64,000 nucleotides of DNA, taken from contig JBCAML010000002.1 in NCBI GenBank assembly GCA_038503075.1, positions 124,001-188,000 on the forward strand, in the 5' to 3' direction. The translations under genes and the position numbers were made by a program. The notes under the pieces were generated by a model that saw only the letters and a list, made by a program, of their open reading frames with translations, was not told where the DNA came from and made no database searches. This DNA comes from Gyromitra esculenta. Its lineage: Eukaryota; Ascomycota; Pezizomycetes; Pezizales; Discinaceae. The number at the start of each line of letters is the position of its first letter. The first letter of the stretch is position 1. Below, piece after piece: positions 1 to 11,791 of the stretch.

Positions 1-151
1 ATATCACATACGGCTTTTATTAGGTCCCACCGTATTCGAGACATCCACAATGATCCAAACTTCATCTCCCCCATTAAAGTTGCTCAGTCAATGATAATCT
101 GGGCCCCAGTGCTTATCCTGGGAGGTCGACATAATTATACGTATACAATTA

Positions 152-170
152 CGAGTGATTGTTTATGAAA
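152..170 (+). promoter_or_regulatory. Bipartite CGAGTGA motif, copy 1
   Basis: CGAGTGAT, spacer TGTTT, second half ATGA. About 1.25 kb upstream of the cysteine-rich gene. Confidence 0.55.
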
Positions 171-706
171 CATCCCTGGATACGTATTTGGGTAATTAAT
201 AACTAACAGATATATAAGCCATGCTACCCCGGTCGAAGATATCCTCCCTTTAGCCTTGCGAAGGGATTGGAGGATTTTAGAACCGGTATTCCGGCCGAGC
301 TTTTATCCCGGCAGTGCATAAAAATACATCCCGAGGCTAAAACAGATCTGGAACGATGGTTTCTTTTTCTGTGAGGCTGTGGCGTGGTAATGGCGAGGGA
401 ATACCACGGTTAACTATGGTGCAAACTAGAGCAGATGATGATTTTACCAAGATACTGCTCTCGGTATTGCGTTATTTAAGCATTGATCATGAGGGATAAA
501 AAGGGTAGCCAAGTTTTCAATTGATTTTGACAGGTATTTGTAGCCGAGGATTGCCCCAAAAAATGAGGAGCTCCTGAGACCTGTGAATGCAAGGATATCA
601 AGAAAACAAAGTCAGTAAAATTTGCTTCTCTGGAAACATCTTTCGGTCGATGCACAAGACGAGCAATGGCTTGAGTCATGGGCGATGCAGTCAGTATTGG
701 GCCGTT

Positions 707-725
707 CGAGTGATGGTGCATGACG
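707..725 (+). promoter_or_regulatory. Bipartite CGAGTGA motif, copy 2
   Basis: CGAGTGAT, spacer GGTGC, second half ATGA. About 690 bp upstream of the cysteine-rich gene. Confidence 0.55.
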
Positions 726-1035
726 ATTTATCGACCCAGGATATCCAGGTGCTCTAATTACCCCACCCAACAGCACTCGGAAGGACATGCAAACATGTGC
801 ATGTAGAGAGACCTTCGAGGCAATCAAAACATGCGGGTAGACGGGGTATCTGAGACGTAGACGCACACAGCTTAGTTGCACCTTACCAGTCGTTCTAGGC
901 CCATCCTCAATATAATACAGCTGTGTGAGGACTTGGATGAAGGATTGAAATTAAGTAAAACAAACTCCATTACTCATCGAGGGAGAGTAGCATATGTCGT
1001 GAGTGTAATAGAACGGTATATACGGCTCCATTCGT

Positions 1036-1054
1036 GGCCATGGAATATCACTCG
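1036..1054 (-). promoter_or_regulatory. Bipartite CGAGTGA motif, copy 3 (one mismatch)
   Basis: CGAGTGAT, spacer ATTCC, second half ATGG instead of RTGA. About 345 bp upstream of the cysteine-rich gene. Confidence 0.4.
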
Positions 1055-1322
1055 GTTGTCATTACTTCGTCATCTTAGACACGCAGATAGAGAGCATCAC
1101 GGAGACAATTTACCACGGACATCCCGGTCAACATGCATCTCCAAACCAGGAATATATCCACTACCCTTCTCATTTGATCGGAATGCCGCGTCAGACCACT
1201 TTCGTAGGAGTCGAATTGGTGTTGAACAGTTGTGAGGCATAAATAGGTACTTACCTCCAACCCGCAAACCTTATTCCCACCACATACATCTCCATCCACC
1301 CCAAGCCTCCTCATCGAGCTTC

Positions 1323-1330
1323 TATAAAAG
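1323..1330 (+). promoter_or_regulatory. TATA box of the cysteine-rich gene
   Basis: TATAAAAG lies about 70 bp before the ATG at 1399, a usual distance for a fungal TATA box with a short leader. Pyrimidine-rich sequence with CAATCT motifs follows, which fits a transcription start. Confidence 0.6.
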
Positions 1331-1398
1331 GCATTCCTTTCAAGACCAAGCACCTTGACCATCTACATTCCAATCTCCAATCTCATAAACGCAAACCC

Positions 1399-1614
1399 AT
1401 GCCGGCACCTCCAAAGATCTCACTCTGCTGCGTATGCTCATCAGGATATGCGCTCGATAAGCCCGGATGCAATGTGTGCCGACATCAACGCTGCGCTAGC
1501 TGCACCACACAAGGAATCTGGACGTGTTGCAATTGTGCCTCGCAATACGGCCTCGGAACACGCGAGTGCTCAGTATGCCTCCACCACCGTTGCGATAGAT
1601 GTAAGCGTGGGTAG
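1399..1614 (+). CDS. Small cysteine-rich protein with two tandem zinc-finger-like modules
   Basis: A 71-aa protein with 14 cysteines. Residues 10-35 and 43-68 are two copies of one module with identical spacing: C-C-x-C-x10-C-x2-C-x-H-x2-C-x2-C. This fits metal binding, probably zinc. There is no signal peptide and no membrane segment, so an intracellular location is likely. Similar W-x-C-C-x-C...C-x2-C-x-H modules occur in small fungal proteins of unknown role; that comparison is from general family knowledge, not from a search. A TATAAAAG sits about 70 bp upstream of this ATG. A possible donor, GTAAGC, overlaps the last cysteine codon, so a second exon with a different C-terminus cannot be excluded. 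No function is assigned. Confidence 0.72.
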   Translation: MPAPPKISLCCVCSSGYALDKPGCNVCRHQRCASCTTQGIWTCCNCASQYGLGTRECSVCLHHRCDRCKRG

Positions 1615-2505
1615 AAGGAAGGGATGGGGAAGGGATGTTTGATTATTAAGATTCGTCATAGTATGACGCGCGTACGGTGAATGATTTCCGCCCGGGTGGA
1701 CGTTTTTCCTTTATTGTAAAATTGGAGGGGTTATTTTTTATTTTCTCTTCCTTTTCACTATTATTTTTTTGTTTTCCATTTTTTCCATTTTTTTTTTCCC
1801 TTGTATCGCGTCTTCAAGGAATCCTGGTCGAGAGGTTAGGGGAAGGAGCATGTGAGAAGGCGTTTTTGGAAATCATAGTGAACAGCGTTGATAGATAGCA
1901 ATGTTTCAAGTAGCGCAAAATGTAACGTTACAACTAGATTCTGGGATATCCCCAGCTCAAAAAAAGCAATTCCTGGTAAGCGAGGGCCGAGACCATATAT
2001 ATAGAACTTCAAGACATCCAGACAGAAAGCCGTGTTCATCCGGCCACAGTAGAGTTGAGACTTCGATTACAGCTGCTCGCAGCTCCCAGAGCGAAACAGG
2101 AAAAATTGGGAGTAAAGGGATCGACGAATGCCAAAGGGTAGTGAGCCGGTTCGCCATAACCTGCAGCTTGCATATGGCAAATATGGACCGGCTGTTCTAG
2201 GCCTCAGCATGCTGCTTTTGCTCTCGCTAAATCTGCTGTGTTGTTGACAGATTGATTTGATTGCGGTTGAATCCTTCGACCATGAGACATCCGACAGCTG
2301 TGAAGGGGAAGGAATTCACGTAGCGGTGCTAGAATGCACCATATCGACCGGTGTCTCTTCTCGATTTGCCAGATTCCCCGATATCAAGATGCCGGGTCGA
2401 GCTGAAATCTTCGACATGCGCTTGGCAAGGCATCACCCAGATGCTGGTGCTAACGTTATTGGGCAGAGTAGATTTGCATTTTAAGACTCTGGTCTAACAA
2501 TCTGC

Positions 2506-2524
2506 CGAGTGATATGTCGTGAGT
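2506..2524 (+). promoter_or_regulatory. Bipartite CGAGTGA motif, copy 4
   Basis: CGAGTGAT, spacer ATGTC, second half GTGA. Inside the gene-poor stretch. Confidence 0.55.
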
Positions 2525-3876
2525 CATCATCAAGCTGAAGCCAACCCACAACGTGATCAACGCCGAGGAAGATCCCTCAACCACACGCTCCAAACACTGA
2601 CGATAGGATCAAGGGGAGTCCATCACCAGCATCCTTCATCCTATCTAAGCCTATCAAGAACAACCAGCGACCTACGGATCGTAAGCCTCGGATGGTAAAT
2701 ATGACCTCATGAAAATCCCGTGGCCTATGGCTTATGATCAAGGCGTCGCTAACAGACACATGATTGGGGGTCACCTTGAAACCACAGACTCCATTGAGTA
2801 CTAGGAAACGAGCCCTGGTTGATTGAACGGAGCTGTGTCCATCATCATCCCGTGGAAACCGAGGCTTAGAATTCGGAGCAAGTCTCGATCTGAGGAACAA
2901 GTCCAGCTGAATCAGACCTTTTTTTTCTTTCCCCTGCAATGTGCATATGGGGCTCAATACGTCAGTACCTGGATGGCAAAGAGGATGTTTGTGGGGTGTG
3001 GGGTGTGGGGTTTGATGGCCACCAACGTACGATAACGCCAAATGCCTTATTTCCCGCTGACGGGATGTGCCGTCAGATCTCAGATACACCAGGTATTGCG
3101 CGCCCGATCCGATATATATTACGAATACATGTACCGTATTAACGAGAGAAAAGGACTTGCTTCTACGGTGTTGGAATTACCTACATAGGCAAGACTCTAG
3201 CTCGGCTTTGACCCCTTTAACAGACGCTTTACCTATGGAGGCAACTTCAACGTCCTAGCGTCAGGTTCCCCCTCGATCAATACGATGTACGCATCTCGGT
3301 AGGAATAAGATTTTTCTCCTTGCAGGGATATTCGCCATAGTTTGTGGAACCCCTGCATTTACATCTGCTCCTTGATATTGATGATGAAATTTACGATGTC
3401 ATCATCTCATTTTTATTCGACCTCAAATTTAAGTCTCATTTTATGTCATCATGACTAACACTCGGTCTACCAGCCCTCACAATTGCTTTCGTAGGGCAGG
3501 CGATGCCGTAGTGCCCTAGTCTGCGTCGAGCACATGAGCGTGGATGGCACAGTGGTGACACCCCACCAAAACCACAACAAAACAAACTACCATAGAGTGT
3601 TCCTGCAAAGAGACAACATCATTCCATAAACCGATCAAATCCCGCACATTTGATTGTAATTTGAGTAAGCGAACGGGCCGTAGGCTAGAAATCAAACACG
3701 TTGGCGGTTACTCGGCCAGTTCCGGTAATCAGTCGAATTTCAAAGAGGCCGCTGATCTCCGGAATCCGTGATGCTGAGTTTTTTCACCATTATTACTTAA
3801 ATTGTCTAGGGTTTCCACCTATTTACACACATAGCTACACATGGGAGAGGGTTGCCTTTAGTTGTCGATGAAAGCT

Positions 3877-3895
3877 CGAGTGAGAATCTATGATT
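3877..3895 (+). promoter_or_regulatory. Bipartite CGAGTGA motif, copy 5
   Basis: CGAGTGAG, spacer AATCT, second half ATGA (full ATGATT). Inside the ORF-free stretch. Confidence 0.55.
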
Positions 3896-5216
3896 ATATT
3901 TTGATACTACATCCCGACAGCACCTCATAAATTTTCAAATCAGACAAAATTACTTTCAGTCGCAACTCTAAAGCCAATGGACAAAACCAATACAAGTCCT
4001 ATGAGCATTACACCCAGAAACGTATATACCTAATATCAGTTTTATTGATAGTAATCAGTGATAACAATCTGGATCACGAAACTTGTCACCAATCTATCCA
4101 CGTCGACTCGCCTAAACCCCTAAGAGTGCTAATGTACCATCCTAGGCGATCAAAAGGGATGATAGGTAGCTACAAGTAGGAGCGATGCGACCTTTAGGCA
4201 GGTGGAAGGATCAACAATCGGACTAATAACCCCTTGCATTTATACCTCCCTTACTGATATACTATCAAAGGTAATAGTTATAACAGTAAGTATTAATTTA
4301 TTCTGCCTACAGCAGGCGGCATTTAGCCTCGATCTCCTGCTCAGAGCGCATCAAACTCGCTAAAATCAACAAATTTCTAGCCGTTCTAGACACCCCAGCG
4401 CTCAAACCATAGGCAAAATACCAATAACATATTGCTGGCAGTGGGTTCGTAGAGACAATCTAAATCGAGCCAGAACACCAAGATTTTTATTGATCGGAAG
4501 ACTAGGATCCCCCAAAGATTCAAGATCCACGACCCGTGCAATAGACCGCCCGAGACTTTCCAAATATACTGATCTACAGTCTATCCAGATTTATCAATAA
4601 TCTCGCGGAGCTTGATTGGGTGGCTCATAAATATGCTACAATATTTTAAGAATAACGAGCATAGCCGGGCCAGCCGGCCCAAAACACGCCTAACGAAACT
4701 CGTGAAACCCTTCCAAACTACTCCAAAGCACCTGGAGTTGTTTCCCTGCCCATTTATTTACATCCCGAGTACCGATGTTTGAGTATTTCGGTCTTTTACG
4801 GCACAACTGCGTTCGCTTTTCGTGATATTAAGGTTTAGAGGTATATGTAGTTCTCATGTAGGTTGCAGCGATGATTCATAGCTTCATGAGTTCTATCAAG
4901 ACGAACAGCCAGCCACTCGGGCTCATGGCGCTCTATCGCCTAGAGATTGTGATGTTTGTAAGGCGATAACTTTTGAAGAGAGCTCAAGAATAAGTATTGA
5001 TATCGTTTTCTATAAACACCAATCCGACCAATAACGTGAGCTCTACCACATGTTTGACCAGCCCGAAGTATTGCCTACATAGCCCGGATACCCGCCGATT
5101 AATCCAAAGCCTGTGAATTGCCGAATACTAGAGAAAACAAATAAAGAGTAGGCAATAGTTCTATCGAGCGGTATCGGGAAGCCTAATATCTCCAACCGAT
5201 GGAATTGGAACCTGAT

Positions 5217-5235
5217 CGAGTGATATGGTGTGACA
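5217..5235 (+). promoter_or_regulatory. Bipartite CGAGTGA motif, copy 6
   Basis: CGAGTGAT, spacer ATGGT, second half GTGA. About 330 bp upstream of the cyclin-box gene. Confidence 0.55.
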
Positions 5236-5565
5236 GCAATAACGAAAAGATCCTGGCATAAATTCGCCTCAGTCATCCCGAGATTTCCGATGGAGCGATC
5301 ATTCTAAGGATGACTTACGTAGATCGAAGAGCACCCATAGACGTAGAGGTATACGCCTAACTACATGTACCACTCGGCAGGAAGGATAGAAAGGAAAGGC
5401 AGCTGTTAAAGCGCGAACCATTAGCGCCCTTTCATTTTTTTCCAACCTCCACAATAAATATAATTACATCCTTCAGCACCAGTTTAAATCCCCAAAAAGC
5501 AGTCACAAATGCAACAACACCTTCTCCCCACATGCCATATGCTATAACAGCAAACAAACAGAAGT

Positions 5566-6606
5566 ATGAGTGCCACGCCCCAAAAGGGAAACGAGTTAGA
5601 AAGGCCGATGAGACAGACGATAGAAAAGATACGACCATCCTCTCCGTATTCGAATGACGATGATACAGGAGATGACTCGCACGATGAGGAAATTTACGAA
5701 TCTAGCGATGAAATACAAGAGCCTGGAGGAATATTTCGGTTCTCGCCGCCTTCACCCCGGAAGCAAGACATTACGGTATCTGTGGTGGAGGTTCCATCAG
5801 AGTCTCCTTTAGAAATACGGTGTATTCTTGCCTCGCTGGAACTCAATCCCACGATCCGAAGGGCCAGCATGACCCGGAACGAGATACTTCCGCCTTCACT
5901 GCTCAGTTATGAGTATGAGATACTTCATTGTACGGGCTCAGAGAATGATAATCAGTTGGTGGATATCCCCCTAGGCCTCTGGGGCTCACCGTCCTGGGAA
6001 GTTGATGTTCATAGCGGTTCACCAAAAACCACAATCTTTCGAAAAGATGCAATTTTCGATGCTAGGCAAATGGCGAGCTTCGTAGGAACAGTTGCTCAAG
6101 AGCTGTATGTTTACCAGTAACCCCAAGCTACTTACTTTGCTAACATTCACTCCAGTGTCTTCCCATTAGACGCTGATAATCCCCAAGGACGGCCCCTTCC
6201 CGACAGCACGATAAGGCTCGCGTTCCATCTTATCCTAACAGCCAATCTCCCTCGCTCGATTATCTTCCTCGCCCTCATTTATCTCCAAGATAGGATGGCA
6301 GTTCTAAAACATTCTACTGCTCCCGAGAACCATCATGTACTTCGTCAATTGCTCACAATTTCATTCTGTCTTGCAGAACATTTTTACAGGGATGTTAATA
6401 TGAAAAGCAAGTATTGGGCCCTGGCAGCAGGGTTGTCTCCCAGCCATTTCCAGACGCTGAAGCGGGATTGGTTGAAGGAAGTATGTTGGCGTTTAATCCC
6501 GAACGCCGATTCTGAGTCTAGGTTCAAGATGCTCGAAGAGGAGTGGGGGCATTTTATAACCGACCTTGAAAAAGCCACCCCCGCGCGCGTGTCGAAAGCC
6601 TCTTAA
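5566..6606 (+). CDS. Cyclin-box protein
   Basis: Two exons, 5566-6104 and 6156-6606. The 51-nt intron has donor GTATGT, branch GCTAAC and acceptor CAG, and its removal gives one 329-aa frame. Residues 1-60 are polar and acidic, probably disordered. About residues 165-300 look like a cyclin fold: a helix reading LRLAFHLILTANLP, then IIFLALIYLQDR, then SKYWALAAGLSPSHF and LKEVCWRL, which match the conserved positions of cyclin helices 1-5 including the WA..(G)L and W-R-L landmarks. By family knowledge such proteins bind a cyclin-dependent kinase, often of the Pho85/PCL type in fungi. The partner kinase is inferred. The start is the first ATG of the frame. A copy of the CGAGTGA motif lies 83 bp past the stop in the same orientation. 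Confidence 0.85.
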
Positions 6607-8363
6607 CCCGTACTGTCACTTTTATTTGGATTATGGAGAAGTGATACAGTGAATTATATGATTATAGGTTAGTAAATGCAACTTTCTCCGAGTGATTTAT
6701 GGTGATTAAATGAAATTTTCACAGGTAAGCTGGCCGGAACAAGTTGTAAGCGTATGGACTTCATTAGAGGTTTCTTAGTGTTAACCTATTATAATCAAAG
6801 GCAAGTCTCCCTTTCAAATTAATGGCTCCTCTTGTTTCCAGCATCTAAATCCAACCAGACCCTTTAACAGAAGCGTCTGTTTAGGGAAAGTAAACCAAAA
6901 AAGTCGTTCGTCATAACTGGTGCATCGTTTAAAGTAGTACAAATATAAATGCACTTTGAAGTGCATTTTGGACGCCTCCCTTGATCGCTGTAGCGAAAAC
7001 ACCAACCAATAAACTCTGTTCAGTCTCCCCTCCAGGCCATTTTTAGAATATGTGCACTTCACGCATCTTCGTTTTCTGTCTACCCCACCTGACGGCATCT
7101 TGGTACTAAGCATAACTGTTAAACGGCGAGTTGTGACCTGGCTCAGAAAAGCAATGTCTTCCTAAGCCTCCCAGAGAGCAAGCACAAAACCAAGAATGAC
7201 ATGAGGCATCCCCACCACGATTCATACAGTACCAGAAATTTATATTTCGCGATCGATCTAAAAGCCTTCAACGAAGTGAGCACACAAACGCCAACACTAT
7301 ATTTAGTGAATAACAATGTGTTGAAAAAAAAAAGATGGTGTAGCGAGGTGTGTTATTTGCTTTTCCAACACCGCACGGCTACCTATTGCAACATTGACCG
7401 TGTAACCATAACCACCCCAAGCCCGAGTGCAAATTCATGAACTTCACAAGTGCCAAAAGCTTTTTTTGTCGCCCCAAAGTGTAACAAAGCCTCAGCATGC
7501 AACTCACCGCCTAAATGGAAGCACCGCAAAAGCCAAATCTTATAGATCACTGCGTATTTGGAATACGATGCCACACCCATGTAAAGTATGTAAAGTTAAA
7601 CTCTGTGAAGTGTCAAACCCGGCTATGCCAATACCACGCTATAACTACATGTACATGTATTTACTATAAGTGAGTGTGGGGGGATTTAACGGAGACGCGT
7701 AAGATATTCTGACTACCATGGTGCAATATGGAATGGTGTGCGTGGGCGTGTGCATGTGCGTGCAGTGGCTTCTCCACCAAATCAATAAAAGCAAGTGACC
7801 AAATTTTTCCTCCCCCAAAAGTGCATTTTATTTTGGAGTCGTCGTAAGCAAAAACGAGAACTCGTCTTCTATCTACCCCCCCAGGACTGAGATTTCATTT
7901 ATGCTATCAAATTGGAGCAAGAGTCATTTTGAATTGTAAAAGAAATATTACGATTTGTTACTTTACGCCTAAAAAAAATATCTTACAGACTTGTACATAT
8001 CGCTATCAAACACGAAACAATAAAGCAACGCAGTCGAGATGCCAAAATTCACAAGCACCAAAGAAATAAATAAAACGCGTTCCAGCATTCCAAACGAGAA
8101 ATAAAGAGGGAAAAAAGAAAGGTTAGAGATCGCTTATCATTTGTGCATACCGTAAACTTATACACAAGTCTCTCCCCACGCCTAGACTACAAAAAAATGG
8201 AAAAGCCAGTAATTTTTCCGCCTTCCTTAACCATCACAAAAAATAAACATGCACAAGTACAGAAGACCAAATGAACCAAGATTTCGCTCCGAATTATTAA
8301 TGCAATGCTACAACGATAAATGAGAATATATGTAATAAAAACATGTGTAGGAGGACATTGACT
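6607..8363. other. Intergenic stretch, no supported gene
   Basis: Convergent intergenic DNA between the cyclin-box gene and the Kre9-like gene. A CGAGTGA motif copy at 6689 is the only structured element I see. Short frames on both strands have no domain. Confidence 0.6.
6689..6707 (+). promoter_or_regulatory. Bipartite CGAGTGA motif, copy 7
   Basis: CGAGTGAT, spacer TTATG, second half GTGA (full GTGATT). In the 3' flank of the cyclin-box gene, 83 bp after the stop; a spacer-4 variant, CAGTGAATTATATGATT, lies about 45 bp before it. Confidence 0.55.
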
Positions 8364-9152
8364 TTAGTTCAAGTACAGAACGGCACCGAGAACACAGACG
8401 ACCAACGCAAGAGGGCTCTTCAACAGACCAGAGGCAGCGCCAGTGGAGATGGCACTGGCAGTGGTGCTCGAGCTCGAGTCTGAAGATGAGGTGGGGGTTG
8501 ACGAACGGGTGGAAGAGCGGGTCAAGTTTCCGGTGGCGGTAGCGTTGCTGTAACCAACTGAGGAGGTGATCATGGTGGTGTTGGCATATGCCTGGGTCAA
8601 AGAGGTGGACATAGAGGCAGAGGCAGACGAGGTGATGGTAGACGAAGCTCCAGTGCTTGAGGCCGAAGAAGACGAAGCCTTGGCAGTGCTGGAAGATTTG
8701 GTGCTTGACGCAGAAGAGCTGCTGCTAGAGCTAACGGCAGTCACATCAGACTTGATGGTGATCAAGGGAGTATAGTTGACGTTGCCCTGGTCATCGGTGA
8801 TCTTGATAGCGTAGTCTGTCCCAGCTGGAAGAGTCTTCTCAGGAGTCCACTGGAAAGTACCAGTGTTGGGGTTGAGAGCTTTTCAACAAATGTTAGTTTT
8901 CTGCATATAGCAAAAGACATAGTTCAATGGTTACTAACTGCAGAGGGTCTCAACATCGTGGAGGTTGCCTGAAGGGCCCTGACGAAGGGCAAGGTCGACA
9001 GTCTTGCCGGTTGTTGGGGTCCAGGTAATGAGGAACATCTTGCCAGCCACAATATCGCTGTTGCTATCTGGGAAGATAATTGGGTTCTCGCCAGCCATGA
9101 CGAGACCTGCAAGGGCGGCAACAGCCAAAAAGGTGCTCTGAATGAAACGCAT
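8364..9152 (-). CDS. Kre9/Knh1-like Ser/Thr-rich GPI-anchored cell-wall protein
   Basis: Two exons, 9152-8939 and 8878-8364. The 60-nt intron (8879-8938) has donor GTTAGT, branch ACTAAC and acceptor AAG, and splicing gives 242 aa. Residues 1-20 are a signal peptide ending in VMAG. Residues 22-110 match the Kre9/Knh1 N-terminal family: NPIIFPDSNSDIVAGK, then ITWTPTTGKTVDLALRQG, then QWTPEKTLPAGTDYAI and TDDQGNVNYTPLI. A Ser/Thr/Ala-rich stalk follows, then a hydrophobic C-terminus (LALVVCVLGAVLYLN) typical of a GPI-anchor signal. By family knowledge these proteins are secreted, O-glycosylated and linked to wall beta-1,6-glucan metabolism or attachment. The specific role here is inferred. Confidence 0.9.
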
Positions 9153-9200
9153 GTTTGATTATTTTAAGTTTAAGGAGGGTTGAAGTTACTGAATTAAAGG

Positions 9201-9210
9201 GTTTATATAA
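9201..9210 (-). promoter_or_regulatory. TATA box of the Kre9-like gene
   Basis: Read on the minus strand this is TTATATAAAC, 50-60 bp upstream of the ATG at 9152. A long run that is C/T-rich on the coding strand lies further upstream (about 9240-9700), as in many strongly expressed fungal promoters. Confidence 0.6.
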
Positions 9211-11277
9211 AGGAGCGTGGTGTGCGTTAAATGAGCGAAAGACCGAAAAAGACCGTGGGGAGTGATAGCGATGATGGAGAAGAAGAGAAATGTGATCGAG
9301 GAGGGGACAGAGCTGGTTAAAAAGGAATGGAAGGGGCCAAGAGGGCGTGGACAGAAGAGCAAAGGAGAGACAGTGGGGACCGAATGGGGATGGGCTGGGC
9401 TGGGGAGGTGGGGCGCGAGTGGTTGGAGGAAAAAGAAACAAAGGGCAGATTGGGGAAGGGGTGGAATACTCCTGTCTCTGGCGAACGCGAGCAGCAAGGG
9501 AGCAGGCACTTTCCCGTGGCCATCCCCGACAGCCATCCACAGAGCAGTGCATGCGCGAAATTGACACCCATCTCTTTCCAGAGAGAGAAATTGGGCAAAT
9601 TGGGCAAATTGAGAAAAGCCCATCGGCCCGTCCATTTGCTCTCTTGTCCTGCGTTGCTGTCAGTCCTCCGTCCTCCTGTCCTGTCCTGTTCCTTCTCCCC
9701 CACAATCTCAGAGTGCCATCCCGTGATCCTGTCCCCTGCTGCTGTTCCTGAACCTGCTAAAGCTTCCTGAACCGATCCTTGCCAGCGACGCTTGTTCTGA
9801 ATCCAGCGACCTGCGAGGGCCGAGTGCTGTGGGGCGGGTACCCATTTTCTATCCAATTTCCCAATCCATCCAGATTCCTCGCGGACGAAGAGCCACCGGG
9901 AAATTGCTGTTCTGTCTGCCGGTTCATTGTGATTATGTACCTGCAGCAAGCAGCCCAGACTCTTTTCTCCCCCCCCAGTCTCCATGCAATTCGCGATGCC
10001 TTTCTGGCAACTGCAACGAAGCAGTGGGCGACAATCGTTGGAGCGTGACGATGTCGAGAACCCAACTCTAAGTGTGCCTAACCGCGAAACTCGCTTCGCT
10101 CAGGGGTAACTCTACATTGGGCCTGCGGCTCTAGCCATGGTCTTGGCAGCCCTTGAGGCTATTCTCTTGGCCCTGAGGCTAATCCTCGGTTCAGCCACTA
10201 CATCCCAGTCCCCCCGACGGAAGCCTCCGTTAAAAATTTGCCTCCATCAAATCCCCTCCCTCGAATGGCCAATCGATTACAACTCCATCAGAGATCTGGA
10301 CGAAGCTAGCTGAAAGGTGCTCGCCAAATCAAAAAGAAAGACGCTCCGATATTTGACGTTTTCGTACGTGGATAACCGATCGTTATTGCCTCAAACACCC
10401 CCCAAATCAAAACACATGGCAGCCGCTACGTGACATCGTACCTTTAACTCTTCTAGGAATTCCAAGCGTCCACCATCACGGAAAAAGAGATTTTGATCGC
10501 CCAATCCGTCTGTGCCTGACTGGGGTTTAAACCTCAACGGCGGCAGGAACACCCCTGAACCATATGGGCCACGATGCTTTCGCACTCTATGCATCCTCTT
10601 TCCCCCTACACTGCAGGAAAAGTCTGAGAGTTATATCTAACGCCTGAGTCCACCATCCCTTTCCTTTTCGAAGAAAAGGATGATAGGATCCCAACAGATA
10701 TTGATCCTCTCGCTAGAAAGGAAGGAAGGAATCGAGGAAAGTGGAAGAAAAAAAAATAGGGCCTGGAACTCCCGACAAGCCGTCACTCGGGCCCGCCGAA
10801 AATTTCCCGCCGAACAACTAAGGAGAAACAAGTCTCAAAACACCTATGGGGGTTCAACCGCTTTGATATCTGTTCTCTACCCTTCCTAGGCGCAAAATTT
10901 AATCACGTTGACTTGTCTTTGGTCCATCACGGAAATTGGACGAAATGCACTGACACATTACACGTCTGTCGCGGTGATGGAGATTTATGTTCCTACAGAA
11001 GAACACGTTTACCGCACATACGTACAGGCCCTGTAGTTGAAACCCTGTACCCTTGAGGGAAGGTCAATGTAGCGGATGCGACTACCGGTTAGGAATATGT
11101 TTGATATTTACGACACCAAATGAAAAGGGGGGGTATCGTTTCTTCCAGAGCAAGGGAACGAATGGACCATTCGAGTCTTATAAATGGACGTTTTATCGGT
11201 GGAGGTGGTACTTATAGGTGGTAGCGTAGCTACGTAGGGGAACGAATCACGAACGTAGGATACGCGGAATTGAAACT

Positions 11278-11296
11278 CGAGTGACTTGCTATGACT
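11278..11296 (+). promoter_or_regulatory. Bipartite CGAGTGA motif, copy 8
   Basis: CGAGTGAC, spacer TTGCT, second half ATGA. First of a cluster of three. Confidence 0.55.
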
Positions 11297-11621
11297 ATGG
11301 AAAAAGAAAATCGAACCGAGCCGAGAGGGCACGTTCGTTTTTTCGATACCGATAGATTGGGGGTGTGATCCGAGATGAAGAATCTTTGCTCTTTACACTT
11401 TTTATGTCATATCTATTTGTAAAGCAAAGTAGCAAATATTATGGAAGTCTAACAAGCCGTGAAGAGCGAGCTTCTGTTGAAAACGTCTGCATACCTAAGC
11501 TGAGCAAACACCAAACCATAGCCAAGCACACGTGCTTACCTCTCACAAGCTTCACCCCAGATCTCGCGAGGTGTCGACATGATCGGCATCACTAGCGAGA
11601 ATACGCCAAGCACAGTAAGAT

Positions 11622-11640
11622 CGAGTGAAAATCCATGATT
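11622..11640 (+). promoter_or_regulatory. Bipartite CGAGTGA motif, copy 9
   Basis: CGAGTGAA, spacer AATCC, second half ATGA (full ATGATT). Second of the cluster. Confidence 0.55.
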
Positions 11641-11772
11641 TGACGCACCACACGGACCTAGCTATTTTATTTATGCCAAGGAGATGAACTAGCGATCTGT
11701 TCTACGCGGGATGGGAACGTGTGGACGGGACTAGGCAATTGGTTGGGTAAGTAACGGGTTGTGTTGACGTTG

Positions 11773-11791
11773 CGAGTGATTATTTATGATT
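11773..11791 (+). promoter_or_regulatory. Bipartite CGAGTGA motif, copy 10
   Basis: CGAGTGAT, spacer TATTT, second half ATGA (full ATGATT). Third of the cluster. Confidence 0.55.

Larger units (their letters stand above)
1..1322. other. Intergenic stretch, no supported gene
   Basis: No reading frame here shows a recognisable domain. The short frames overlap each other on both strands and lack codon structure. The stretch holds three copies of the dispersed CGAGTGA motif (152, 707, 1036) and ends at the TATA box of the cysteine-rich gene. Confidence 0.6.
1615..5565. other. Long gene-poor, AT-rich stretch
   Basis: No convincing gene. From about 3260 to 5040 there is not even a 60-codon frame. 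A minus-strand frame at 2577-3089 has no domain and a biased, non-protein-like composition. The stretch carries three copies of the dispersed CGAGTGA motif (2506, 3877, 5217). Confidence 0.55.

Noticed and set aside
2577..3089. 170-aa minus-strand frame
   Set aside because: No recognisable domain, no signal peptide, and repeated His/Pro stretches from simple sequence. Kept out for lack of support.
9317..9985. 222-aa minus-strand frame and overlapping frames around 9064-9985
   Set aside because: Several phases on both strands are open because the DNA is purine/pyrimidine-biased promoter sequence. No domain is present.
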